Source: JBJMHZ01 sp045807125 (GTDB lineage: Bacteria; Actinomycetota; Actinomycetes; JAWWOL01). From it: 64,000 nucleotides of DNA. Position numbers and translations under genes: made by a program. Below the pieces are notes generated by a model that saw nothing but the letters and a program-made list of their open reading frames with translations, ran no database searches and had not been told where the DNA came from. Of this stretch, positions 51,563-60,371 are shown in pieces. The stretch's first letter is position 1, and every line of letters starts with the position of its first letter. Where the stretch lies: contig JBJMHZ010000021.1 of assembly GCA_045807125.1 (NCBI GenBank), positions 78,600 through 142,599 on the forward strand. The letters run 5' to 3'.

Positions 51563-52641
51563 GCCAGCTCCAGCGCCCGCACCGACAGGACATCGGGCAG
51601 GTGCGCGGCGATCAGTCGGAAGCTCTCGCCCTCGTCGGCGCTCGCGTAGACGCAGCCGTCCCGGGTGCCGACGTAGACGCCGGTCGGATCGCCGTCGTCG
51701 ACGCAGGCCGCATCGCGCAGCACCGACGTCCACGACGCGTCCGGCAGGCCCGCCCCGAGCTCGGTCCAGCTCTCGCCCGCGTCGGAGCTGCGATGCACCC
51801 GCAGCCGGCCGCCCGGCGGCACCCGCTCTGCGTCGGCCTGCAACGGCACCACCCATACCGTGCCGGGCCGCCGCGGGGACGCGACGATCGGGAAGCCGAA
51901 GTCGCTCGGCAACCCGTCGGCGATGGACGTCCAGCTCGTACCGGAATCATCCGATCGATAGACGCCGTGATGGTTCTGCGCGTACAACCGCTCATGGCCC
52001 GACGCGTCGACGGCGATCTTGTGCACGCACTGGCCGAACTCGGGATAGGGGTCGGGCTGGAAGTTGACTGCGATGCCAGCGTTGCTGGGCGTCCAGCCGG
52101 AGCTGCCGTCGCGGCTCGCGTAGACGCCACCAGTGCTCATCGCGACGACGACGCGGTCGCTCTCGGCGTCGGGCAGCACGGTGTGCACGGCGGCGCCGCC
52201 GTAGCCGGGTTGCCATGCCGACCGGTGCGGATGGTCCCAGAGCCCGCGCACGAGCTCGAAGTGGTGACCGCCGTCGTCGCTGCGCCACAACGACGTCGGC
52301 TCGCAGCCCGCCCACACCACGCCCGGCCGCCGGGCCGAGTCGGGCTGCAGCTGCCATACCCGGGCGAGCGCCGCACCGGTGCCGGCCGGGAACCGGATCG
52401 GGCCGTGCTCGTTCTCGTGCCACGTGCGACCGAGGTCGTCCGACCACGAGACGGTCGATCCCCAATGCTCGCTGAGGATCCCCGCCAGCAACCGGGGCCG
52501 GTCGGCACGCGCGTCGATCGCGACCGAGGCGACCTCGCGCATGAGGAAGTGCGGTCCCTCGACCGTCCACGTGCGGCGGTCGTCGTCGCTGCGGGCAAGC
52601 CACAGGCCCTTCCTGGTCCCGATCGCGAGCAGCACGGTCAT
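51559..52641 (-). CDS. Beta-propeller (sialidase/VPS10-like) protein
   Basis: 360 residues. Repeats with Asp boxes (RSDDDRRTWTV, WSDDLGRTWHE, RSDDGGHHFE, RSDDSGTSWTS, SSDAGESWTE) build a propeller. There is no signal peptide, so it is cytosolic, unlike the BNR protein at 46.6 kb. Such proteins are often annotated exo-alpha-sialidase, but the catalytic residues are not obvious. It is encoded with the MoaD-like protein, a pairing I recall from other genomes. ATG 52641 follows GAGGTGAGCA. Confidence 0.82.
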   Translation of the reverse strand: MTVLLAIGTRKGLWLARSDDDRRTWTVEGPHFLMREVASVAIDARADRPRLLAGILSEHWGSTVSWSDDLGRTWHENEHGPIRFPAGTGAALARVWQLQPDSARRPGVVWAGCEPTSLWRSDDGGHHFELVRGLWDHPHRSAWQPGYGGAAVHTVLPDAESDRVVVAMSTGGVYASRDGSSGWTPSNAGIAVNFQPDPYPEFGQCVHKIAVDASGHERLYAQNHHGVYRSDDSGTSWTSIADGLPSDFGFPIVASPRRPGTVWVVPLQADAERVPPGGRLRVHRSSDAGESWTELGAGLPDASWTSVLRDAACVDDGDPTGVYVGTRDGCVYASADEGESFRLIAAHLPDVLSVRALELA

Positions 52642-53003
52642 TGCTCACCTCTGCGCGGCGGAGTGGGTGGTTCCGAACATATCGCTCCCCGTGCGCCGAT
52701 GCACTCTCCTCGCAGCGGGGCGCGGCGCACGTACCGCCGAGCAGTACCTGCTACTCACTTCGCATTCCGAGGGGTATCCACTGCGTACCCAAGTGATCGC
52801 GGTGGGTGCCGGGAGGACGGCTACGCAGTAGCCTCTACTGCCCCATCGGCCCGAGTTCGGGCAACCATGACAGCGCCATATGCAGGCAAATCTCTCCTCT
52901 GCGACCTCCTGTTTCAGCCATGTCTTCAATCTTGCTGATCTTGTGGCCATGTCGTCGGCTGACGAGTACGTTGCGCACACCCCGCCCCTATTGAGGAGGC
53001 TCA
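52642..53003. other. Intergenic region upstream of the small secreted protein
   Basis: About 360 nt, AT-richer than the surroundings. A minus-strand frame of 119 codons (52645-53004) shows no domain. TACGTT at 52967-52972 is a possible -10 for the following gene. No RNA or repeat was recognised. Confidence 0.4.
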
Positions 53004-53342
53004 ATGAACCGCTCCCTGCTCGCCGGTGCCGCTCTCGCGCTCGGCTCCGCAGCCGCCATCCTGGTGCCGGCGACCAACGCCAACGCGCTCCAGAGCTTCA
53101 CGGTCAGCGTCACGTGCGAGAACGGCATGGCATTCGACGCGACGGTCGTCAGCATCGGCAGCTTCAAGGAGGACGTCACGGCCGGCAACTTCCAGGTCAA
53201 GTACGCCGCCTTCCAGGGCGTCGTCATCCGCGACAGCCTCAACGGCGTGAGCAACAACCAGGACCTGGTGACCTGTCACTACACCGGGCCCGGTACCGGC
53301 CACTACTACACCCTCGTGGGCTTCTTCACGCCCTCGAGCTGA
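53004..53342 (+). CDS. Small secreted protein of unknown function
   Basis: 112 residues. A signal peptide (RSLLAGAALALGSAAAILV, cleavage after NANA) is followed by a mature part of about 83 residues with two cysteines (VTCENG, VTCHYTG) that could form one disulfide, and a FKEDVTAGNFQVKYAAFQG beta-rich centre. I recognise no family. GAGGAGG 5 nt before the ATG is a strong ribosome site. Confidence 0.72.
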   Translation: MNRSLLAGAALALGSAAAILVPATNANALQSFTVSVTCENGMAFDATVVSIGSFKEDVTAGNFQVKYAAFQGVVIRDSLNGVSNNQDLVTCHYTGPGTGHYYTLVGFFTPSS

Positions 53343-53382
53343 AGCGACGGTACGGTGCGACACTGGTCATGAGGTGATGGTC

Positions 53383-53571
53383 ATGGCCGAGCGCACCAAC
53401 GCACCCCGGACGGACGCCGACGAGCGGCCAGGGGCGGAGCGGTTCCGCACGCTCCCGCCCAGGACGCGGCTCGAGGACACCGTCGCGGTGCAGGAAGTCA
53501 GCCCTCCGGCCGACCCGACCATGGGGCGCGATCCGGAGCGCGACTTCATGCTCCGCAACGCCGGTGGCTGA
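53383..53571 (+). CDS. Small acidic/proline-rich protein
   Basis: 62 residues, hydrophilic and Arg/Asp/Pro-rich, ending PTMGRDPERDFMLRNAGG. No domain is recognised. It ends 8 nt inside the DksA-like gene, which suggests translational coupling. ATG 53383 is chosen for its distance from GAGG; ATG 53377 and GTG 53374 are in frame too. Confidence 0.5.
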   Translation: MAERTNAPRTDADERPGAERFRTLPPRTRLEDTVAVQEVSPPADPTMGRDPERDFMLRNAGG

Positions 53572-53913
53572 CGCCGGTGCCGAGCCGGCCGCAGGGCTGG
53601 CCGCTGAGCTCGCCGCCAGGCGCACCGACCTGGAGCGCGAGCTCGGCGATCTCTCGGCACCGGCCGGCGACCAGAGCGGCATCTCGTTCGGCAAGCGCGT
53701 CGGCGAGGGCACCAGCCTCGCCGTCGAGCGGCTGTCGCAGGTAGCCGCGCACGACCGGCTGCAAGCCATGCTGGCCGACGTGCGGCGGGCCGAGGCGAAG
53801 CTCGCCGAGGGCAGCTACGGCTCCTGCGACCGGTGCGGAGCCACATCCCAGGGGAGCGCCTCGAGGCGCTCCCCTGGGCGGTGCTCTGCCTCGCCTGCTC
53901 CTCCCGGCGCTGA
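53564..53913 (+). pseudogene. DksA/TraR zinc-finger protein, frameshifted
   Basis: The GTG 53564 frame gives a coiled-coil (LERELGDLS, FGKRVGEGTSLAVERLSQVAA) and EGSYGSCDRCGA, the first half of the zinc finger, then diverges. Reading one base back from about 53842 restores the family ending: IPGERLEALPWAVLCLACSSRR with the second CxxC, stop at 53911-53913. The whole protein would be about 117 residues, as in the family. A one-base deletion is the simplest reading, either real or an assembly error at the palindrome that starts 5 nt later. Confidence 0.82.
53847..53878. repeat. 32-nt perfect palindrome inside the DksA-like gene
   Basis: CCCAGGGGAGCGCCTC (53847-53862) followed by its exact reverse complement, centred on TCGA. 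It codes for part of the zinc finger in the restored frame and lies just after the frameshift. Strong hairpins like this cause base-calling compressions. Confidence 0.85.
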
Positions 53914-54048
53914 GGCCCTGGCTCCACTCATCTCCCGCTCATCGCTCCCAGCGACTTGCCAGCCGCACCCGATGCCCCTGCCAGGCTGGCGGCCGAAGCT
54001 CTCCTGCACCGAGCCGCCATCCCGGCGGCCGGCACAGGGAGGTCAGCG

Positions 54049-54561
54049 ATGAACGACACGACGGTAGGCCTCGGCGAGGCCACGACGGCCGCTCGGCGGC
54101 GGCGGAGCGGCCGGCTCGCGAAGCCGGCCGGGCTGCTCGCCGCGGGCGCGGTAGCGGGCGGCATCCTCGCGGCATCCTTCAGCGCCGCCGCGGTCAGCAC
54201 GTCACCGAGCTCCACCGCGACGCAGGGCTCCAGCGGCTACCCGGCCGGTGCACCGGCGCCGCAGGGCAGGTGCGGGCCCGTTGGCGGCTCGGCGCCGGTG
54301 CGGAGCGACGAGCGGGCCCTCGGCACCGCCGACGCCGCCAAGGTCAAGGCGGCCGCGCTGGCCGCGGTCAAGGGCGGCACGGTCTACCGGGTGGAGACCG
54401 ACGCGGGCGATGCGGCGTACGAGGCGCACCTGACCAAGGCCGACGGCACGCTGGCCACGGTCAAGCTGGACAAGAGCTTCAAGGTCATCAGGGTGGAGTC
54501 CGGCATGGGTCGGGGCGACCCGCCTCCGCCGGCCCAGGGCAGTGGCACCGCGGGCGGCTGA
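54049..54561 (+). CDS. Membrane-anchored PepSY-like protein
   Basis: 170 residues. A basic N-terminus and one hydrophobic helix (GLLAAGAVAGGILAASFSAAAV) are followed by a Ser/Gly/Pro linker and a small domain with ADAAKVKAAALAAVKGGTVYRVETDAGDAAYEAHLTKADGTLATVKLD, which fits a PepSY domain. It is likely extracytoplasmic. GGGAGG precedes the ATG. Confidence 0.75.
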   Translation: MNDTTVGLGEATTAARRRRSGRLAKPAGLLAAGAVAGGILAASFSAAAVSTSPSSTATQGSSGYPAGAPAPQGRCGPVGGSAPVRSDERALGTADAAKVKAAALAAVKGGTVYRVETDAGDAAYEAHLTKADGTLATVKLDKSFKVIRVESGMGRGDPPPPAQGSGTAGG

Positions 54562-54639
54562 CGAAGCCACGTACGGCGGTCGCGCGCCCGTCGACCGGAC
54601 GGCGCGTGGCCGCCGTGCGTCCGCCCGGAGGCAGCCGCA

Positions 54640-56256
54640 TCAGAACCCGCCGGCGCGGCGCAGCCGCCAGGGGCGGCCGTCCGGATCGAACAGCGTCCGG
54701 TACATCGGTGCGGCCCACGCCCGCTGCCATCCGCTGACCGGGTCCGGCTCGTGCCACCGCACCTGCCCGGGCGGCCGCGGGCCGCGGCGCCCGCCCGCGT
54801 GCCAGTCGTCGAGGGCGGTGGCGGTCGCGCTCCACAGCTCGAGGGCGGCCGCGGGGTCGAGCAGGGCAGGGTCGTCCTCGCTGCGGCCGAGGTGCTCGGC
54901 CCAGACCTGCAACCGCAGTGCGCGCGGCAACCGGCGGGCGCCGTCGCCGGCACCGGCCGGGTCGCGCGGCTCGCGCTCGTCGCGCTCGGAGTCGACCACG
55001 GCGCAGGTGATCTCGCTGTCATTCGTCCACGACCGGCGGTTGAAGTTGTCCGATCCACAGGTGAACCACACGTCGTCGACGATGCATATCTTGGCGTGCA
55101 CGTAGATGGGCACCCCGGCCGCGCTCTCCAGGTCGAACACGCCGACACGGTCGGGGGCGACCTCGCGCAGCACGCGCAGCGCCTCCAGCTGGCCCAGCCG
55201 GTTGGGTGGGCCACTGACCGCGCCGTCGGCGTCGGGGTAGCGCGGCACGACGGCGATCAGTCGCAGCTCCGGCGACCGCTCGAGCGCCTCGGCGATGCCC
55301 CTGGCAACCAGGTCGGACCACAGGTACTGGTCCTCCACGTAGATGAGCGAGCGGGCCAGCCCGAACGCCTTTTCGTACGCCCGCGCGACGCTGCGCTCGC
55401 CCTCGGGAGCGAAGGGGAAGCGCGGCCGCTTGCTGCCGTACGTGCGCAGCACCTGCACCGCATGGGGACCGGCGGGCGGCGGGTCGGGGAGGCGCTCCGG
55501 CAGCGGCTGCGGATGCCGTGGCATCCCGGCCTTGCGCTGGAGCGCCATCCGGTACGGCGAGCGCCGGTCGAGCGGGGTGCGATCGTCCCAGCGCTCGACG
55601 AACGAGCGCAGCACGTCGCCGACGACCGGGCCACGCAGCTCCAGCGCGGCGTCGTGCCATGGCGCGCGACCGCGGTAGCGCTTGTCCATCGGCTGCTGCT
55701 GCGGATCGCCGCCGTGCCCGGCGTCATCGCGGCGGCCGTGGCAGAGGTCGATGCCGCCGACGAACGCGACGTCGCGCTCGGGCGCGTCGCGGTGCCGCAG
55801 CACGAACACCTTCTGATGATGCGACCCGAAGCGGCGCACTCGCTGGTCGAGAAGCACCTCGCCACCGGCCTCGTTGACGAGGGTGCCGAGCTTCTGGTTC
55901 TCCTGCGCGCTGAACGACATGTGGTCGGAGTGCGACCGCCAGATCAGGCCGCGCACGTCGACCCCGGCCCGTGCGACGCGGCACAGCAGGTCAGCGACCG
56001 TCGGCCCCTCCGGCAGCAGCCGCTCGTCCGCGTCACCACGCCAGTCGGTGAAGTAGACCCGGTCACCCGCGGTCAGGTCGCACAGCTCGTCGTGCAGGCG
56101 CCGGAAGTACGTCGCGCCGTGCACGAGCGGGTGCACGAGGTTGCCCTCCGACCATGCGACGCCGGCCGGTCGGTCCCGGTCCAGCTCGGTCGCCGGGTTG
56201 CCGCGCTCCTCGCGGGACAGGAACCACCGCCTGGTCGTGTCGTCCGTGCCGCTCAT
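54640..56256 (-). CDS. Phospholipase D-family protein
   Basis: 538 residues with two HKD-like motifs: FGSHHQKVFVLRHRD and VHAKICIVDD near 420. FVGGIDLCHGRRDD is typical of actinobacterial cytosolic PLDs. It hydrolyses phosphodiester bonds; phosphatidylcholine is the usual substrate, which is not proven here. No signal peptide is visible. ATG 56256 is chosen because the frame upstream is not conserved. Confidence 0.88.
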   Translation of the reverse strand: MSGTDDTTRRWFLSREERGNPATELDRDRPAGVAWSEGNLVHPLVHGATYFRRLHDELCDLTAGDRVYFTDWRGDADERLLPEGPTVADLLCRVARAGVDVRGLIWRSHSDHMSFSAQENQKLGTLVNEAGGEVLLDQRVRRFGSHHQKVFVLRHRDAPERDVAFVGGIDLCHGRRDDAGHGGDPQQQPMDKRYRGRAPWHDAALELRGPVVGDVLRSFVERWDDRTPLDRRSPYRMALQRKAGMPRHPQPLPERLPDPPPAGPHAVQVLRTYGSKRPRFPFAPEGERSVARAYEKAFGLARSLIYVEDQYLWSDLVARGIAEALERSPELRLIAVVPRYPDADGAVSGPPNRLGQLEALRVLREVAPDRVGVFDLESAAGVPIYVHAKICIVDDVWFTCGSDNFNRRSWTNDSEITCAVVDSERDEREPRDPAGAGDGARRLPRALRLQVWAEHLGRSEDDPALLDPAAALELWSATATALDDWHAGGRRGPRPPGQVRWHEPDPVSGWQRAWAAPMYRTLFDPDGRPWRLRRAGGF

Positions 56257-56302
56257 GGCGTGAGCGTGCCACAGCCAGGCGGCACGGCGACACGACAGGG
56301 CA

Positions 56303-57325
56303 CTACAGGTGGAACGCCGACCGCATCGACGCCGCTGTCGACGCACCGCCGAGCGTCGTCGGCAGCCCGAGCATCTCCTCGGTGGTGCGCAGCAGCGAGT
56401 AGTGGTCGAACCGCGTCCCGTTGGCCGTCCCCTTGCGCACGGACGGCGCGACGACGATGGTCGAGACCGCGTTGGTGGTGCTGCTGCTCGAGCTCTCGTC
56501 GAACGTGACGACGACCGCCGTCCGGCCGGCCAGGTACGTCGCGCTGCTCAGGATCCTCGGCATCCACGACTTCAGCCACGCATCGCCGGTGGCCACCGAG
56601 CAGTCGTGCATGTCGTTGCACATGTTCGGCGTGATGAACGAGAACGCCGGCAGCGTGCCGCCGTTCACTGCCGCGCGGAAGGCCCCGGAGGACGTCGTGC
56701 CCATCGGCACGTCCCACGAGGAGCAGTCGGTGCGGATGCCGGTGAAGTACGCCGCCGGATCGTGCTTCACGGCGTAGGTGCCGGACGAGCTCAGCGCGCA
56801 GTTCGACGGCATCGACTCCTCGTAGGACCGCCACTGCCGGCCGGATGCCTTCACCTGGCTGAAGATGGAGGCGGCCGTGATGCGGTGCGACGACGGCGGG
56901 TTGTCGTCGGTGACGCCGAAGGTCGAGCCGCCCGTCGCGGCCAGGTAGTTGGGCAGCGACGGGTGGGTGATGCCGTGGTAGTTGGTGGCGAGGCCGCACT
57001 GGCCGGCCAGCGAGGTGAAGTACGGCGCCGACGACGAGCCGATGATCGGCGCCTTGTTCTCGAACCAGATCCAGATGACGTGGTCGTACTTCGCGGGGGC
57101 TGCCGCACCAGCGCACGGAGCGCTCGCGCTGACCGCCGGCGTGGTGCGCGCGGTCGTCGTGGGCGCGGCGTTGCCGGCGGCGATGGCCGCGCCGGCGACG
57201 GCCGTGCCCATGAGCGCGGTGGCGAGCATGCCGACGGGCACGAGGACGAGGGAGCGACGGCGCTGCCGCCTGACTCGGTGATCTCCATGGTGATGGCGCG
57301 GCGGAACGGCGGAACGATGACGCAT
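56303..57325 (-). CDS. Exported acid phosphatase (phosphoesterase family, PF04185-like)
   Basis: 340 residues. A twin-arginine-free signal (VLVPVGMLATALMGTAVAGAAIA) is followed by KYDHVIWIWFENKAPIIG, THPSLPNYLAATGG, FSFITPNMCNDMHDC and a VVVTFDESSSSST motif, all typical of acid phosphatase AcpA/phosphatidylinositol-type phosphoesterases. It acts outside the cytoplasm. GGAGG lies about 10 nt before ATG 57325. Confidence 0.85.
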   Translation of the reverse strand: MRHRSAVPPRHHHGDHRVRRQRRRSLVLVPVGMLATALMGTAVAGAAIAAGNAAPTTTARTTPAVSASAPCAGAAAPAKYDHVIWIWFENKAPIIGSSSAPYFTSLAGQCGLATNYHGITHPSLPNYLAATGGSTFGVTDDNPPSSHRITAASIFSQVKASGRQWRSYEESMPSNCALSSSGTYAVKHDPAAYFTGIRTDCSSWDVPMGTTSSGAFRAAVNGGTLPAFSFITPNMCNDMHDCSVATGDAWLKSWMPRILSSATYLAGRTAVVVTFDESSSSSTTNAVSTIVVAPSVRKGTANGTRFDHYSLLRTTEEMLGLPTTLGGASTAASMRSAFHL

Positions 57326-57409
57326 GAGGGAGGGCCTCCAAGGCACCGCGCGCGACCGGCCGGTGCGGCATGCGCACCAGTTGGGCCAAGATCGCGCAGG
57401 TTGGGCTGG

Positions 57410-58165
57410 CTATCGATCGGTTGGGGACGCTAGCCCGTCCTTACCGGATGCGTTACTTCCACTTCGCTCCGTCACCGCGCCCCGCGCGTCGTACGCCGAT
57501 TCGTCCGGCGTCGTCGGTAATCCGCGGACCGGGACGCAACGCACCGTCTTGCTGAACCGGTCCCCCAGCAGGCTGCGGTAGGTGATGTGGACGTCGAGCA
57601 CCAGCAATCGCTGCCCGATGCCGCTCGGCAGCTCGCACAGCCGCGCCTCGGCCCTCGGCTCCAGCGCACCGTCCGGCGAGACCAAGGCCACCGACAGGTC
57701 GCGGTCCTCCTCGAGGCCGTACCGGCGCAGCGCCTCGAACAAGCCGTCACCCGCGAGCCCGTGAGCCTGCTCGCGACGGCCCTCGTGCCACACGTCGATG
57801 TCGTAGCTGACGGCCTGCATCACCGCCGTGCCCGGCCCGGCGTTGCGGAGCGTCACCTTCCAGACCCACCTCGTCGGCGCGAAGAGCATGCGACTGGCAT
57901 CGCTGCCCGCGATCCATCCCGAGCCGTAGGTGAGCAACGGGCGCTGAGCCAGCGCGAACTGATGGCGGGCGCTCACGAAGGCGATCGTCCCCACCAGCAG
58001 GCTGATCGAGGGCGCGACGCCGAGCAGCTTGGTCTTGAGGATCCAGTGGTGCTCGGGGTGGGCGAGCGCGGCCCTCGTGACCTCGCGCGCCGCGAACGCC
58101 GCCACGGCGGCCAGCGTGACCCACAGCGCGACCAGCCCACTGCGCGGCCGCCCGGACAGCGACAC
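57410..58165 (-). CDS. Membrane protein of unknown function
   Basis: 251 residues. Two hydrophobic helices (VALWVTLAAVAAFAA; LLGVAPSISLLVGTIAFVSA) are followed by a beta-rich domain with RPLLTYGSGW, LRNAGPGTAVMQAVSY and VHITYRSLLGDRFSKTV. It resembles the protein at 28.4-29.0 kb in plan and in short phrases. No family is recognised. The GTG start is chosen before the first helix. Confidence 0.62.
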   Translation of the reverse strand: MSLSGRPRSGLVALWVTLAAVAAFAAREVTRAALAHPEHHWILKTKLLGVAPSISLLVGTIAFVSARHQFALAQRPLLTYGSGWIAGSDASRMLFAPTRWVWKVTLRNAGPGTAVMQAVSYDIDVWHEGRREQAHGLAGDGLFEALRRYGLEEDRDLSVALVSPDGALEPRAEARLCELPSGIGQRLLVLDVHITYRSLLGDRFSKTVRCVPVRGLPTTPDESAYDARGAVTERSGSNASGKDGLASPTDR

Positions 58166-58177
58166 CCCCGCCGCCGG

Positions 58178-58423
58178 TCAGCCGGCCGGTGGTGGCGGGC
58201 TCGTGCTTCGGTGCATCGAGCACTCGATGAGAGCCACCGTCGTGCCCGCATTGGTGAGCGAGTGGCTCACGCCGGCGCGGGTGGGCACCCGCTCCATGAG
58301 CGGCAGCGGTGCGCCGGCGCCGTCGGTCGCGATGACCACGTCGCCGGCCAGGAGGCGCGAGTAGCTGTCCGTCGAGTGCTGGTGCTCGAAGATCTCGCCC
58401 GGCTCCAGGATGATGACCGCCAT
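58178..58423 (-). CDS. Small cupin-like protein
   Basis: 81 residues. IILEPGEIFEHQHSTDSYSRLLAGDVVI and RAGVSHSLTNAGTTVALIECSMH give the two cupin half-motifs with metal-type histidines. It is shorter than most cupins. GGAGG precedes the ATG. The next minus-strand gene follows 12 nt later. Confidence 0.75.
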   Translation of the reverse strand: MAVIILEPGEIFEHQHSTDSYSRLLAGDVVIATDGAGAPLPLMERVPTRAGVSHSLTNAGTTVALIECSMHRSTSPPPPAG

Positions 58424-58502
58424 CGGGCCTCCTCTCGCTCGCGGCGCCGCAAGCGTATCGGCGCTCGGGAGGCGGCGGAAGGCCGTACGGGGTGGGGTGG
58501 GA

Positions 58503-58508
58503 TAGCGT
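58503..58508 (+). promoter_or_regulatory. -10 box of a leaderless promoter for the SDR gene
   Basis: TAGCGT fits TANNNT and ends 8 nt before ATG 58517; there is no ribosome site. Confidence 0.4.
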
Positions 58509-58516
58509 GACCGGCC

Positions 58517-59293
58517 ATGACGGGCACGGAGGCAGCAGCGTTCGCGGGCAAGGGCGCTCTCGTCACCGGCGCATCCCGCGGCATCGGGCGGGCGGTGGCG
58601 ACCCGGCTCGCCGCGGCCGGCGCACGGGTGGTCGTGCACTACGGGAGCGACGCCGCGGCCGCCGCCGAGACCCTCGCCGGCCTCGCCGGTGATGCGCACC
58701 ACGTCGCGCGCGCCGACCTGCGCGACCCGGAGCAGGTCGCGCGGCTGGTCGACGAGGCGATCGATCACCTCGGCCGGCTGGACGTCCTGGTCAACAACGC
58801 CGGCGCCTACCGGCTCGCACCGCTGCTGGAGGTCGACTACGACGGGTGGCGGGCCCACCTGGACGAGATGCTTGGCACCAACCTGCTCGGCCCGGCGTGG
58901 GCGACGTATTGCGCGGCCAGGCACATGGCCGAGCGCGGCGGCGGCCGGATCGTCAACGTCTCCAGCCGCGGCGCGTTCCGCGGGGAGCCGAGCGCACCCG
59001 GCTACGGGGCGGCCAAGGCCGGCCTCAACGCCCTCGGCCAGTCGCTCGCGGTCGCGCTGGCACCGCACCGCATCACCGTGCTGACCCTCGCCCCCGGCTT
59101 CGTCGAGACGGCCATGGCCCGGCCGCACCTGGAGGCTGCCGAGGGCGCGGCGATCCGCGCGCAGAGCCCGTTCGGGCGCGTGGCGACGGTCGAGGAGGTG
59201 GCGGAGGCCGTCGCGTTCCTGGCCTCGGATGCGGCCGAGTGGGCCAGCGGCGCGATCCTCGACTTCAACGGCGCGTCGTACCTGCGCACCTGA
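58517..59293 (+). CDS. Short-chain dehydrogenase/reductase
   Basis: 258 residues. The cofactor loop is VTGASRGIGRAVA, VLVNNAGAYR the NNAG motif, and the active Ser and Tyr-x3-Lys appear as NVSSRGAF and GYGAAKAG. It is a classical SDR of FabG-like type; the substrate is unknown. Its end lies 10 nt from the convergent asd gene. Confidence 0.9.
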   Translation: MTGTEAAAFAGKGALVTGASRGIGRAVATRLAAAGARVVVHYGSDAAAAAETLAGLAGDAHHVARADLRDPEQVARLVDEAIDHLGRLDVLVNNAGAYRLAPLLEVDYDGWRAHLDEMLGTNLLGPAWATYCAARHMAERGGGRIVNVSSRGAFRGEPSAPGYGAAKAGLNALGQSLAVALAPHRITVLTLAPGFVETAMARPHLEAAEGAAIRAQSPFGRVATVEEVAEAVAFLASDAAEWASGAILDFNGASYLRT

Positions 59294-59303
59294 CGGGCAG
59301 CGG

Positions 59304-60371
59304 CTAGCCGGTGAGCCCGGCCGCCACCAGCTCGGCGATCTCGGCGGTGTTGAGCGCAGCGCCCTTGCGCAGGTTGTCGCCGCAGAGGAAGAGGTCGAGC
59401 GCCCGCGGGTCGTCGATCGACCGGCGGATGCGCCCAACCCACGTCGGGTCGGTGCCGGCCACGTCGACCGGCGTCGGGAACTCGTACGACGCGGGATCGT
59501 CGTGCACCAGCACGCCGGGCGCCGCGCGCAGCACCGCCCGCGCCTCGTCGGCGTCGACCTCGTGGCCGAAGACGGCGTGGACCGCCAGCGAGTGGGTCGT
59601 CACGACCGGGACCCGCACGCAGGTGGCCGACACCCGCAGCTGCGGCAGGCCGAGGATCTTGCGCGACTCGTTGCGCACCTTCAGCTCCTCGCTCGTCCAG
59701 CCGTCGTCCTTCAGCGAGCCGGCCCACGGCACCACGTTGAGGGCGAGCGGCGCCGGGAAGGGGCCGGTGTCGTCGCCGATCACCTCGCGCACGTCGCCTG
59801 GGCGGGTGCCGAGGGTGCGGTCGCCCGCGACCTTCTCGATCTGCGCGTGCAGCGCGTCGATGCCGGCCTGCCCCGAGCCCGATGCCGCCTGGTAGGAGGC
59901 GACGACGAGCTCCTCCAGCCCGTAGCGGCGGTGCAGCGCGCCGATCGGGACGACCATCGACAGCGTCGTGCAGTTGGGGTTGCTGATGATGCCGCGCGGG
60001 CGGCGGGCCACCTCGGCCGCGTTGACCTGCGGGACGACGAGCGGTACGTCGGGCTCCATCCGGAAGGCGCCCGAGTTGTCGACCACCACGGCCCCCCGCT
60101 CCGCTGCGACGGGGGCCCACTGCGCCGAGACCTCGTCCGGCACGTCGAACATCGCGACGTCGACGCCGTCGAAGGCATCGGCGGACAGCGCGACCACCTC
60201 GAGCTCCTCGCCACGGCAACGCAGCCGGCGCCCAGCCGAGCGCGCCGATGCGACGAGGCGGATCTCGCCCCACACGTCGGGCCTGGTCGAGAGCAGCTCG
60301 AGCATCACGCCGCCGACGGCGCCGGTGGCGCCCACGACGGCGAGGGTCGGCTTGCCGGCACGCCCGGTCAT
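59304..60371 (-). CDS. asd: Aspartate-semialdehyde dehydrogenase
   Basis: 355 residues. AVVGATGAVGGVMLELL binds NADP, and the catalytic Cys is in SNPNCTTLSM. The enzyme makes aspartate semialdehyde for lysine, threonine and methionine and for cell-wall diaminopimelate. It overlaps the aspartokinase gene by 4 nt (ATGA), the conserved ask-asd operon. Confidence 0.95.
   Translation of the reverse strand: MTGRAGKPTLAVVGATGAVGGVMLELLSTRPDVWGEIRLVASARSAGRRLRCRGEELEVVALSADAFDGVDVAMFDVPDEVSAQWAPVAAERGAVVVDNSGAFRMEPDVPLVVPQVNAAEVARRPRGIISNPNCTTLSMVVPIGALHRRYGLEELVVASYQAASGSGQAGIDALHAQIEKVAGDRTLGTRPGDVREVIGDDTGPFPAPLALNVVPWAGSLKDDGWTSEELKVRNESRKILGLPQLRVSATCVRVPVVTTHSLAVHAVFGHEVDADEARAVLRAAPGVLVHDDPASYEFPTPVDVAGTDPTWVGRIRRSIDDPRALDLFLCGDNLRKGAALNTAEIAELVAAGLTG

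Noticed and set aside
52645..53004. Minus-strand frame of 119 codons in the intergenic region
   Set aside because: No start context or domain; it reaches into the ribosome site of the secreted protein gene on the other strand.
53847..53878. Programmed -1 frameshift in the DksA-like gene
   Set aside because: No slippery heptamer near 53842. An ordinary deletion or compression error at the palindrome explains the data better.
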